Shown in pieces: positions 54,197 through 64,000 of a DNA stretch of 64,000 bases (positions are counted from its first letter, which is position 1; the number at the start of each line of letters is the position of its first letter). Source of the DNA: Suillus spraguei (lineage: Eukaryota; Basidiomycota; Agaricomycetes; Boletales; Suillaceae); assembly GCA_016800925.1 (NCBI GenBank), contig JABCPU010000042.1, positions 1 through 64,000 on the forward strand, given 5' to 3'. The position numbers and the translations under genes were made by a program. The notes under the pieces were generated by a model. It was not told the DNA's origin. It ran no database searches and was given only the letters and a program-made list of their open reading frames with translations.

Positions 54197-55688
54197 CTAC
54201 CAATTGGTTACGGCATAAGTGAACGGGGTTGTGGCAAAACCGACCTTGCGGTTGTCGCCATCTAACACGGTGTAGAAACGCTGCATAAATGTGTAGCCAA
54301 TAATAAAGCCCATCTTTTCGCGCTCGTCCAGCCTTTTAATGATGAGATATATACCTTTGTCCTCAGCACCATGAATCTTGTAGTTGAGAGAACGAGGCCA
54401 GATTTGGGCGTTAGCGATGAGAGTGAGGACTTGCTTTGGCTCTTGCTGTGCAAAATGGTGAACAAGGGGTGTGAGAGCTGACAGAATTGACGTACGTTGC
54501 CAATATGGAACTTCAAAAACCCTAGGGCCCCGTACTGGTCAGGGGTAATACGGAGAAGACCAGTCGGCTCATCGAAAGTAGCGCCGGTTCCAACCCGGTA
54601 CCAGTCAAAGGCATCTATCGAACGCTGATTAGACCATTATTACTTGCTGCACTCTAAATACACACAGGAGGCGATGTAAATAAATTCGCGGCTAGTAGCG
54701 ATGATACCAGCGGTGGGGAGCAAGATGACCACGTCGCGGTAAGTGATTGTCAGGTCGATACCCCAGTAGTTCCTTGAGACGGGGGCCTTAGTGATATCAC
54801 TGAAACAACATGATTCCTAAGAGTCTGAATTGATCTAGGAGCTGAGGTAGCTTACGTGTATACAATGTCACTAGTGCACTTGGTATCGTCAGGTTCACCA
54901 AAGGCGAGCTCTCCGACAGCGCTGTATCTACCCTTAGTGACGGGCTTGAAAAAGATACCAACAATGTTCTGACGAATGGCGCCTTTGGTAACCAGCCAGT
55001 CAGTAAAAGTTGGATACGTAGCAGCCGGGTCATCTTTCAGGGTCTCGAGTGTCAAACTCCGAGGCCCGATGCCAAGGACACCGTCATATCGTTCAAAGTT
55101 GGTCTTAGTAGAAGCAACAGCGAGTTCGTAGTCAGGGATGGTGAGCCCGTCACCGAGAGTGACGGTATCGATGAAGAAAGTTCCTATAGATAATTGTAGG
55201 TATTTTCAACTTATGTCATTGTTGTATGACATACCAGAGAAGGACTTTTCAGGAAACTGCTCACCACCGTAAATTTCCCCTACACGCTGTTTGGTGTTTC
55301 TGCCGCTTTCGGCGTATGGAGTGATCCATGTGACCGCGCTACCGGTATCGACAAGCAAGTCGTCTTCAATAATGAATTAGCAGCCGCATATTTTCTGAGT
55401 GTTGAACTAACAGGTTGTGGGGGGGTTACCAACGATAAGTGCTACGGTGTATTTACTCGAAGAGGCAAATCTCGTAGGAATGATTGCAGCACGTCGGCTA
55501 TGTGTATTGTAGTCCATGAAGGCCGCCGCACGAGCTTTATCGTGTTGCAGGAGGTCAATAGTAGCATTGGAGACGTCCAGTCTCCTGGTAAGGGGGACGA
55601 TGATGGGGGAATTGCGAACTTCAATGGGAGATCCTGTGATTGACAAAGCCAGGAAAAGTGTCAAGAAGGATCCAGTGAGGAACAACAT
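54197..55688 (-). CDS. Aspartic protease paralog, copy 3, catalytic Asp lost
   Basis: The minus-strand exons 55688-55412, 55363-55235, 55183-54856, 54799-54666, 54614-54496 and 54445-54197 join in frame to 411 residues with the same intron positions as copies 1 and 2. The signal peptide (LTLFLALSITGSP) and first motif LVDTGSAVTW are present. The second motif is IIATSREFIYIA: the codon for Asp (about residue 279, 54699-54697) is GCT for Ala, and Gly is Ser. The GAG-like loop after the first motif is shortened. No stop or frameshift is seen, so it may be translated as a protease-dead paralog. It could bind substrate or be at the start of decay. Confidence 0.85.
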
Positions 55689-55723
55689 GGCTTGTTGGAA
55701 GTAATATCATAGTCAGTAGCCCA

Positions 55724-55769
55724 TTATATACTTCAAGTTATGTGCCAGCGAGCGTGATGAGCGTGGCAT
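55724..55769 (-). promoter_or_regulatory. Promoter of protease copy 3
   Basis: TATATAA complement at 55724-55730. The inverted repeat is GTGCCA at 55742-55747 and TGGCAT at 55764-55769 (one arm changed, CpA/TpG type). Same spacing to the ATG. Confidence 0.5.
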
Positions 55770-56230
55770 GTACAAGTCCGCCTCGAAGGTAGTTCCATCA
55801 CTGAAAACTACTTAGCACGATATGACATTGCTTATATCAGAATTCCCACCAGTTATAGCATGTTATAATAGAATATAATAAAATGTAAATCGTCTATCAA
55901 ACACGCGTCATATCATGGCCCATTGATCATAGTCTCCTTGTATGCAGCGCTTCATATCATATATGCCAATATATCAATGTATCAGATAACAATCAGATAC
56001 CAGGATTTTTAGAATTCCCACCAGTTATGGCATGGCGGTTGCAATGTCCGAACTGCGACCGTTGGGAGTCAGGAGAAGAGACATTCCCACGTTACACCTA
56101 ATTATGCGGAATCACAACTTTTTTTCAGACAAGGACCCCATAACCGCGAAACCATTACCTGAGCCGCTGAGCGCAAGAACAATACTCATTCACACAGCAC
56201 AATATGACTGTTTCATACTAAAGCTTCAGC
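55770..56230 (-). repeat. Upstream region of copy 3 with degraded cassette
   Basis: 56030-56090 reads in reverse as the cassette block of 30240-30290 (CGGTCGCAGTTCGGACATTG). The rest is AT-rich without genes; the frame 56032-56241 is spurious. Confidence 0.6.
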
Positions 56231-56333
56231 TAGTGATGTAAAAGTCCGGTTCAGTCTGGTTCACCAAGAAAATCAGCGAACGCTGAACCGGACCTTGCGT
56301 TCAGTTCAGCGTTCGGACTACGGTCTACCACTA
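56231..56333. mobile_element. Possible small hAT-type MITE
   Basis: It starts TAGTGATGTAAAAGTCCGG and ends CCACTA, is 103 bp long and carries GGTTC/GAACC motifs. The ends are only partly complementary and I found no 8-bp duplication. Confidence 0.3.
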
Positions 56334-56571
56334 CAAATGTAAATAGACTTTGCCACTATACATCCGTTTATTCTCTTGCTGTTCCATCACTAACTGACTC
56401 AGGAAATTCAGTCTTTCTATGTCTGCATATGGTCGGATTTAAGTATACTACATTTTCATTTTTCGACAATTTTTGAAGTCTATCGTCAACTTTCAGACAA
56501 CGGTTCCTTTTTCCCGCTTATGTTATGGTTTTCAAGCTAGATTTAAAATTAGAATATATATATTAATATTC
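56334..56571. other. Non-coding stretch
   Basis: AT-rich; nothing recognised. Confidence 0.5.
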
Positions 56572-56573
56572 AC

Positions 56574-57320
56574 TGCGGAAACGAGAATTTGATCAGGGTG
56601 CGAAAAGGTCTCGACATAACCAAGTATGTAATCAGAGGTGGAAAATCATGCAAGTCCCGAGTAGTGGGAAGTACCCGTTTCTGTTTCTAATCCGACGTAG
56701 GATCACTGGTTCTTGCAGAGTCTGAATGTGTAATTCTAGTGCTATTCCTGGATTATATCTGGCTTGTAGTGTCCACATATGTCTGATTTCAGTCTGAACA
56801 CCATCATGATTGTATCGGATTAGCATCTAAATACGAATACGAAGCCATCATATGACTATGCTCTCATATGGATCTGCCCCGCTCCCGGACGCTTTCAGTC
56901 GTTGCTCCTCTCGTTCCCTGCCTCTCACCACCACGATGTACGGCTCCCATTTCAACTTTCTAGAAGACACGAAGTGCGTGCCACATAACACATGTGTAAT
57001 ATGGAAACACGCACCTTCTGACGAGGCAATGAGAAAAGTTTGGTTTAGCTATTCACCTGGGAAGATAACATCACATACCGTGTGAGGGCGAAACGTGACT
57101 TGGTTGGGTTGTGCCGTCGCAGAGAAACTCATTCTGGCGTTGTCAAGGTCAAAAGAAACAGTGAATATTAATATTTCAACAGACAACATAAGTTACACAC
57201 CGTATGAGGATGGGCCGTCGCCAAAGCACCACCAGCATTGAAATCACGCACTTCCTCATTGGACAGCGAGAGACTGTGACAAGCAGCCAACATTGGGCAT
57301 GCGAACCAAAAGACAAGAAC
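56574..57320. other. Left part of element X
   Basis: Short frames on both strands (for example 56852-57085) have no recognisable features. Confidence 0.35.
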
Positions 57321-57329
57321 ACGGGAAAT

Positions 57330-57600
57330 GAAATCGCTAGCCAGACGATACCCGGACTTCGACGTCACCTTATGATGGTCTCCAGGACATGAAGGAATTC
57401 ACGGAAATGAGACGGCTGACAAGGAGGCAAAATTGGCAGCCATGAGTAGAACGAACAATAACGAACGAGAGAACCTACCCCGATATCTCAGACACGGCAC
57501 ACTCCCACTCAGCATCTCCGCTCTAAAGCGAGCACACTGCCAAGAGACCCACTCCAGATGGAAGAGCCTGACTGTGGGCCAAGTCCCCGAGATGTGAACG
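57330..57600 (+). pseudogene. LINE RNase H fragment
   Basis: Across two frames the translation gives WSPGHEGIHGNETADKEAKLAA, then LPRYLRHGTLPLSISALKRAH and HSRWK. It is the end of a non-LTR retrotransposon RNase H domain and its linker, with a stop before WSPGH. Confidence 0.75.
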
Positions 57601-57644
57601 TTTCCAAGGACTAGACCCAAACATCATTGACCGATCCTTCATAT

Positions 57645-57924
57645 ACTCTGAGAGCGGGACGCAACAGGAGCGCCATCAGGGTTGGGTATTAAGTGAGCCA
57701 GAAGATGAGAACACGCACTGGTTGGGAGTGGGATGTGACCAGCGCATTATGAGGGTGAGTATGTGAGCCAACAGACGAGAAATGCACTACCTGAGAGCGG
57801 AACACAGCCAAAGGATAATCAGGGTTGAGTAAACAAGCTAACGGACGAGAAACGCACTGCCTGAGAGCGGGACGCGGTCAGGGCATCATCAGCGTCGGAT
57901 AAGCGAGCCAAAAGACAAGAACAG
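57645..57924 (+). repeat. Minisatellite, four units of about 69 bp
   Basis: Units begin near 57645, 57718, 57787 and 57857 with CTG(A)GAGCGGGA-like starts and contain GAGCCAACAGACGAGAA. Lengths are 73, 69, 70 and about 68 bp. Confidence 0.75.
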
Positions 57925-58327
57925 CTTACTACAGGGCCTGGCTTCATCGCTCCAAGGTCGAATGCGAAGGCAACTCTAGGTTGATGGCGAAGCTGCTCTC
58001 GTCTGATGTGTGTTTGAGTGGAAGATGGACTTTGCGAAATATTTAAACAACTTCAAATAGGCAGAGTGTACTCAGATGGTCGAGAACACCATATACACGG
58101 GCTGATTTGTGTTGGGACAGTATATATTTCACGAGTACATGAAGATCTGGAAAAGTAATCAGGAAAATGTTCGATAAAGTTCTGAAAATGTTCTGTTTGC
58201 AACTATATGAGCTCTTACATTTTCTAAACGTCCTCGGATTATAAGAGCTAGGTACGTTTCGCCTCTGATTATTCTTCCCGTCTCCCTCGGAACATCCTCT
58301 GATCAATTTCTCGTCTCCGCAGTATTC

Positions 58328-59458
58328 ACTGCGGAAACGAGATTTTAGTCAGACCCTAATCAGAGGAAGGCGACTCTAAATGTAGGTACCCACGCAAATC
58401 CGATGGGTCGCAAAATTTGGTCGTTCGGCCCGAAGCAACACATCTAAACAGACACTTTTCCGACCTCGCCGACATGTCTTTTCAGACCCCCATTTCTTCT
58501 CTTCAAATACTCGCTATTCCACCACTAACCAGCCTCGCAAATTCAATCTTTTGACGTCTGTTTAGGTTATGCTTAAAGCAAAGTAAATTTTCTCTTAAGT
58601 CCTGCGTTACAGCTTGTTCCTACTGTTCACGCTATGGCAGTCCACGATGCAATCACGCTCGAGCTCCCCATGGGAGTGAAAACATTTATGTAAATCCACT
58701 TTTGAGTGCAGAACGCCAGTGCCCATAGCAAGTCCCTTGTACAGCTAAACGTAGGACATTGAAATATCTATCCGCAAGTCTCTCCAGTTGCCAAGCTCAC
58801 CTGTTCATTAATATTGTGCCTAGGGATGAATGGCGTATCTGGTAGGTTGTTATTACCCGATGGTCTTCCTGTATTCTCATTCATACCGTCTTCCCCCAGC
58901 TAATAATATGTGAGCTTTCTATGTTCACATTGAGTTAATTCTGATAGTTTACCATTGCAGGGTTGGGCAGCCGTGGTCCGCTGAAGTATTCATCATGCTG
59001 CGGTAAGTCGTTATTGGGCAAGTTGAGCGGGGATGGAGGCTGGTCAAATTGGTGGGTACCACTCATTTGAGACTGGCGCTCTTGACTAATGCCCTGTTGG
59101 TTAGGGTACATAGAAGCCATGGGCCCCGAAGCAAATGGTGAATTCTAGGAAGCATACGGACCACATGTATACTATTCTTTGCAGAGTCTAATCAGATCTG
59201 TTTTGTATATGTATGCAGACAGAATGCAGATGTACACAACGTGTTTTCAGATATGATACTGACGTCGGATTAGATACATAGATAACTAATCTACCTCCGC
59301 ACAGCTTGTGTATTCAGTGTTGGATTAGAGTCTTCCCTGTGTACCTCTCGCTAGCCTAGCGTTTCGGGATTTGCATTGTATGCGACATCTGTTTATATTC
59401 CGCATATATGGTCTATCCCTACACTAATCGGATCTGCCTAAAATCTCGTTTCCGCAGT
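58328..59458. mobile_element. TIR element Y, sharing ends with X
   Basis: The ends ACTGCGGAAACGAGATTTTA and its exact complement (59439-59458) are inverted repeats of more than 20 bp. It abuts X with only ATTC between. Flanks ATTC and GCTA do not match, so its own duplication is unclear. The interior has a minus-strand frame (59120-58935) rich in Pro, Asn and Gln, of unknown nature. Confidence 0.6.
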
Positions 59459-59975
59459 GCTAGTACTAACTAGTGTTAATGCTGCGATCTCTCTTCGCCA
59501 CTGGTGGCGCACCGGAACCATCATGCATGGAAATATATACTAGTAGTGACTATGATTCACTTCTCCAAGTGGACAAAGCGATCAACAAAGAAGTCAACTA
59601 TGAAAGTTCCACGTTTTCGAAGTGAGTTGAATTTACCTCCAACTTGAAGTGCTTCACTTTCGGCGGCAGGAGTAAGTATGCCTACACCCCTGCGGAAAGG
59701 TCGGCCTTGTGGAGTCCGACCGCGCGGCCAGCACAGCATGAGGTCTCCTATTAAATCAATTTAACCGTCATGTAATGGTTCTGCCGATGATAACCGGCAA
59801 TAGAGCTGACCCCAAGTTGGCAAGTAGAAGTTCCTGAGAGCACTGGTGAGCGACAATTGCCGTATCCTATTTTTTAGGGTAGTACAGGTCTTTCGGTCAG
59901 ACTCGGATCTCTCGCAATTGAGGTTTATAATGCCTGAGTCAGTCAGTCCCACCATTTTTATCACACTGGTCAAGG
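59459..59975. other. Upstream region of the carboxylesterase gene
   Basis: No supported gene. A minus frame at 59557-59739 has no recognisable motif. Confidence 0.45.
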
Positions 59976-62331
59976 ATGTTCATCACTGCACGATCTCTAG
60001 GATTGAAACGGTCTACTAGAGCCAATCCACTGGCTGTGTTGCAGGTTCTTCTTGCACTGGGAGTGTTGTCCTCTCCGGTAGCCACCATATCTGCATCCAT
60101 CGTCAACTTGGGTTATGCCCAGTACCAGGGATCAGTTGACACGGCGACAAACATCACAAGCTTTCTTGGAATACCCTACGCCGCTCCTCCAGTTGGTGCG
60201 TTTAGTTCTGTTTGTTTGCACAGAATCTCAGCTCACGCACTAAGTGCATAGGCGACTTGAGATGGGCAGCTCCGCAGCCTCCATCGACCATCTCTGGGAT
60301 TCAACAAGCTACCACACAACCAAACGAATGTTATCAAGCACCCGAAGGCAACTCTTCGACAAATCCGTTTTTAAACACCTCTATGAGGAAAAGGGATATC
60401 AGTCAATCTGAAGACTGTTTATTCTTGAAGTAAGTCCTATCATGAAATAATGATGTCGACATTTACAATTAGTGGTTACGTCCGGCAGTGTATACACTCC
60501 TGGAAGTGAAGTGGTGGCCACTCCGGGAGGAGGGCTCCCAGTTGTCATTTGGATTCATGGAGGAGGGTATGCTCAAGGAGCTGCAAGCGAATACAATGGC
60601 GCAGATCTAATTATGGACTCAAATTATGGTATAATCGTCGTCTTAATCCAATACCGCCTTGGTTTATTCGGTACGTTTTCGCCGTTCCTCTTAGTTTCAA
60701 ATGTATGCTAAGGTGTATACACTGCCGATTAGGTTTTCTCCCTGGGGATGCAATCAAGGAAGGGGGTGCACTCAATGCTGGACTACGTATGTGATTATCA
60801 TGGTCTGGCAGTCATTCAGATTTAGCTGAACTTAATCTCCAAGTCGATCAGAATTATGCGTTACAGTGGGTACAGGCCCACGTGAGCAGAACCCCTTGCT
60901 TGTGTTGTGTACCCCAACTGATAGGAGGCTTATCCGGATAGATAAGCAGCTTCGGCGGCGACCCCACAAAGGTCACAATTTGGGGAGAGTCCGCTGGTGA
61001 GCTGCGCTAGGTACTCTTCGTCACAATTGTCTTTGTTTATTACTTTGCTTCAGGTGCCGGTTCAGTGCTGCAGCATATCATTGCTCATGGAGGCAACACG
61101 CAGCCTCCCCTCTTCAAAAACGCCATGACGAGTTCTATATTCTTACCATCCCAATACAACTATAATGATCGGATTCCGGAGGTGATTCTTTTTCATGAGG
61201 ACGATGCCTTCAAGATCCTGAATGTCACTACCAGATGTTGTATAGTGAGGTCGTCAATGGAACAAAGTAAATCGTTTGAAAAATTATCATCCCCTATCTA
61301 ATTGCTCAACTCGCAGCTGTATCTCAAGTTCGGATACCCTCTCTTGTTTGCGTGCTGCGGACGTCAATACGCTGCAGACCTTGAACTATGACATCAGTGT
61401 CAACGGGTTTTTTGGCACGTTCGTATTCGTCCCTGTTGTGGATGGCACTTTCATCTTGGAGAGGCCTACCGTGACGCTAAGGAAAGGTCGTTTGAATGGT
61501 GTATGTTCCGTGAATGCATCTATCTCACAAGCAAACTTAAACCCTTTTTCCCTTAGGACTATCTTCTTTCTGTGACCAATTCGCATGAGGGGAACTATTT
61601 TGTCAACCAATCGACGACATTGGATGTTGCAGACTACGTTATGACGCTTTTCCCGAACATGGGTTCTTCTCAGGCTGCTGGAGCGGCGACGATTTACCGG
61701 AAATACGGAAGTAATGTCAACCAGGCAAATCTTGTAATGAGTGACAGTATGTGTATCTTTGAATGACTGATCACTGTCCTTTATTTCATGGGTCGTTTTA
61801 GCAACATTTGTTTGCCCCACTCATTATCTTGTCTCAGCATTTGGAGACCGAGCTTGGAAAGTGAGTTTGAGGCAACTCGGGAATTTATTCATACTCAATA
61901 CAAGCAGGGCGAGTTTGCAATCCCGCCTGGCCTTCATGCAACTGATATTCCATACTACTTCACCTCATTTTCGTAAGTTGAAGCATTGGGTCAACTTCTA
62001 CTCTGATTGCATACTGTCTCAGGCCTCCCTACAACAATTCGCAGTTCATCACTGCTTTCTCGAATTCATTCATGGCTATGGCCATGTTTGATACTCCTGA
62101 CCACAGATACACCCCAGGGGATATCACGCCTTCCTGGAGTTCTTGGGAAGATGATTTGACAGTGATGAAGTTCAACGAGACATTTGCGGGAGCACCTGAC
62201 GTTCACACTTTCAAGACTGATAGCGCTTTGTTGGAGCGTTGCGCGTGAGTACCATATTTGTAATGAGCTGAGGTGCTGAGCTAAAGGCATGTAGCTACTG
62301 GCTGAACGTGTCGGCATATTCAGCGCAGTGA
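59976..62331 (+). CDS. Type B carboxylesterase/lipase family protein
   Basis: An alpha/beta-hydrolase. Fourteen exons fit: 59976-60195, 60252-60429, 60489-60670, 60733-60786, 60844-60881, 60942-60996, 61054-61181, 61235-61266, 61317-61500, 61557-61746, 61802-61860, 61905-61972, 62023-62244 and 62295-62331. They total 549 codons (548 residues), normal for the family, without stops. Motifs are GSVDTATNITSFLGIPYAAP, SEDCLFLNVYTP, oxyanion hole WIHGGGY (about residue 156), nucleophile GESAG (Ser about 241), SHEGNYF (Glu about 368) and LHATDIPYYF (His about 451). The N-terminal hydrophobic stretch (residues about 20-40) suggests a signal peptide or anchor, so it is probably secreted. It hydrolyses esters; the substrate cannot be told. 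Confidence 0.9.
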
Positions 62332-62607
62332 ATGGAACTTGAGCGCTGCTCTGGTATCTATGTGAGCTGAATAGTCTTGCGACATGTTTGTCATTCGTCC
62401 AGTACATCAGGAAATGTGCACGTTACTTAATCACACTTACAGTTTTGAAATTTTGTGTGAAGTCGAGTAAGCTGGTTAAGCTGAGCTTAAGATAGGACAT
62501 TTTCACTGATGCGGACTTTATGTCCTTTGGCAGATACACAGCTAGTTTAAGATTAAGGGAGCTAAGACAGGAAGCGATCAAGTCAACTAATGCAGGTAAG
62601 CTGAAAC
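62332..62607. other. Convergent intergenic region
   Basis: It lies between the 3' ends of two converging genes. Nothing recognised. Confidence 0.5.
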
Positions 62608-64000
62608 TCAAGATAGTATATCGAACGAGTTATGATCTACAAATTTGTTTACATAGAAACTAGTGAACGAATCCAGCGAGTTGTGAAATAACACATCATT
62701 ATCAATAAATTGATCACCGAACATTGGTAGCAGGTGCGATGCACGAATGATCGTGTCAAGATGTATCACATAGAGCTCTCGTGAGCCGTCCAGGTGGAAA
62801 GAATGTTGTACCATCCACATGCCAGTGTCCGGATCTGGTTTGTTATTGATAAGCTTGAACCAATGTATCAGCACGCAGGGAAAGGTCTCACCACTGTGAG
62901 AAAACGAGAAAAAACATAGGACCTGTCTAACTTCCATCCCATTGATTGAGTCTTCGCTGGCAGTGTTGATAAACACGGTGTCATAACGAGGAGGACCTCT
63001 CCGCCATGATGGTGCCGCACGAATGTACTCACGACACATACCACCGATGCCACTCGGGTCACTGGGAGCAAAAAATGTAGCAGCTGCAGAGTTGAAGACT
63101 TTGATAGGTCCTTCAAATCGTGGGCAGGCACTCAGGGGAACATCGTCCGATGTGTGAGTGTCACTGGCAAGAAATTTATCATAAAGGAAAAGTTGGACAA
63201 GGCGGGGAAGATTGGGGATATCCATTTCAATTGCCAGAGCACATATGTTGTGAGCATGAGAGCGTTCTTCAAGCAAAATCAGATTTAGTGAGTGGATTGA
63301 TTTAAAGCAGGAACATAAAACTCATGGGGAGTACATGCCAATTTCACGTCACTCTGTGCTTTTGGCCCTTCCACCACACCATCTCCAGCTTCGTCGTACT
63401 CCACCACTAAAGGATCCAGTGGGTCTCTCCCTATGTCATCATTGTCGTTTTCATCCTCGTCGTTGTCATCCCTAACATTCTGAGTGTCGTTGGAGGTATT
63501 TGGAGTTGTGTTTGAGCTCAGGTCGAGTAGAATAGTATCTGAAATTAACTGTAAATATCTAGTATCATGTGAGTAGAAAAATGACGCACGAAGATGGCCG
63601 ACAGCACATGAAGTAAGCATTTTGTGTGCAGTGAAGTCTACTTGCGATGCAGCAATCTTGTCGAGGTGCTGGTTGGTGAGTAGCATTTGCCCAAGTGCAT
63701 TGAACTTGCTTGACCGTCGCCAGGGCTCCTTGTAGGCTTTTTACCTTTAGTCATTCAATTTCCTTCTTGACGTTATCACCATCAACACCACATGCAGTAT
63801 CGTCCTTGGCATCTTCCTTTACTTCTTGACCATACGAGTACTCTCCGCATGTCGTTTCCCCGGTCTCGTTATCTACCGGTACTTAATCTTGCTCGTTTCG
63901 TATCACACCTCAGTATTGTTCCAAGTGACTTACTGAGGTGTGCAGACTCTATCTTGCTCGTATCTCACACATACTGATTAGTACACTAGCGCGTCTCCCC
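62608..64000 (-). CDS. Transposon-associated protein, C-terminal region (partial)
   Basis: The main minus-strand frame (63276-62608) reads MDIPNLPRLVQLFLYDKF, DDVPLSACPRFEGPIKVF, NSAAATFFAPSD, GIGGMCREYIRAAPSWRRG, PRYDTVFINTAS, TGMWMVQHSF, VIHLDTIIRASHLLPMFG, DSLDSFTSFYVNKFVDHNSF. This block recurs widely in agaricomycete genomes near the end of large cut-and-paste transposon genes (KDZ or CACTA/Plavaka type, by memory of the pattern). A second frame (63686-63285) carries an acidic run and KLACTPHEFYVPALN and joins it through an intron or frameshift. The 5' part lies beyond the window. It is probably a transposon relic rather than a host gene; the exact family is uncertain. Confidence 0.5.

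Larger units (their letters stand above)
56572..58323 (+). mobile_element. TIR element X, 4-bp direct repeat ATTC
   Basis: The left end ACTGCGGAAACGAG (then AATTTGATCAG) is matched by an inverted right end that reads ACTGCGGAGACGAG (then AAATTGATCAG) on the minus strand. ATTC occurs on both sides (56568-56571 and 58324-58327). Inside are a LINE RNase H fragment and a minisatellite, so it is non-autonomous or has captured sequence. I cannot assign a superfamily. Confidence 0.6.

Noticed and set aside
56231..56333. Confident hAT MITE with target duplication
   Set aside because: Flanking 8-mers differ and the ends pair poorly, so it is kept only as a low-confidence feature.

Overview
The window reads as nuclear DNA of a filamentous basidiomycete, most likely an agaricomycete. 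Host-type genes have many introns of about 40-60 bp with GT-AG borders. They include pepsin-like secreted aspartic proteases, a type B carboxylesterase, a NACHT-WD40 (NLR) relic and a small cysteine-rich secreted protein. Transposon families typical of that class occupy most of the sequence. No rRNA, tRNA, CRISPR or bacterial-type operon was seen.

Region 1 (1-31 kb) is a nest of mobile elements. One Ty3/Gypsy chromovirus family dominates, with an LTR of 472-475 bp starting TGTTAC or TGTTAT and ending in GTAACA or ATAACA. I call its copies E1 (3' end only, 1-1269), E2 (full length, 5396-13606, TSD CATAA) and E3 (21681-28787). There are also solo LTRs with perfect 5-bp duplications at 3793, 5528 and 11312. 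The order is LTR, gag, protease, RT, RNase H, integrase with chromodomain, then a third ORF with two zinc knuckles in the position where env would sit, then LTR. An 11-nt sequence just after the 5' LTR is complementary to the predicted 5' end of the transcript, as in the self-priming Tf1 element. Between E2 and E3 lie two 965-bp LTR-like arms in inverted orientation and a PIF/Harbinger element. The Myb-like accessory gene (+) and transposase (-) of that element converge and are split by insertions. One insertion carries a 50-bp-period array of hairpins with a compensatory base-pair change.

Region 2 (31-43 kb, with a third copy at 54.2-56.2 kb) holds three paralogous aspartic protease genes. 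They were duplicated together with their promoters and flanks: two are direct and the third is inverted and lacks the second catalytic aspartate. Between the first two lie a LINE 3' fragment with a 14-bp target duplication, a predicted secreted knottin-like protein and a decayed NLR gene.

Region 3 (43.9-53.2 kb) holds more of the chromovirus on the minus strand: E5 (3' end only) and E4 (internally deleted, 44638-49400). An hAT transposon with perfect 8-bp duplications (49432-53185) follows. Region 4 (56-64 kb) has two elements sharing one terminal inverted repeat, a 69-bp minisatellite, an apparently intact carboxylesterase gene and the end of another transposon-associated gene on the minus strand.

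The chromovirus copies are mostly inactivated by CpG-type transitions (CGA to TGA), which suggests cytosine methylation of repeats. No copy in the window looks autonomous. The genes that look intact are the three protease paralogs, the small cysteine-rich gene and the carboxylesterase.
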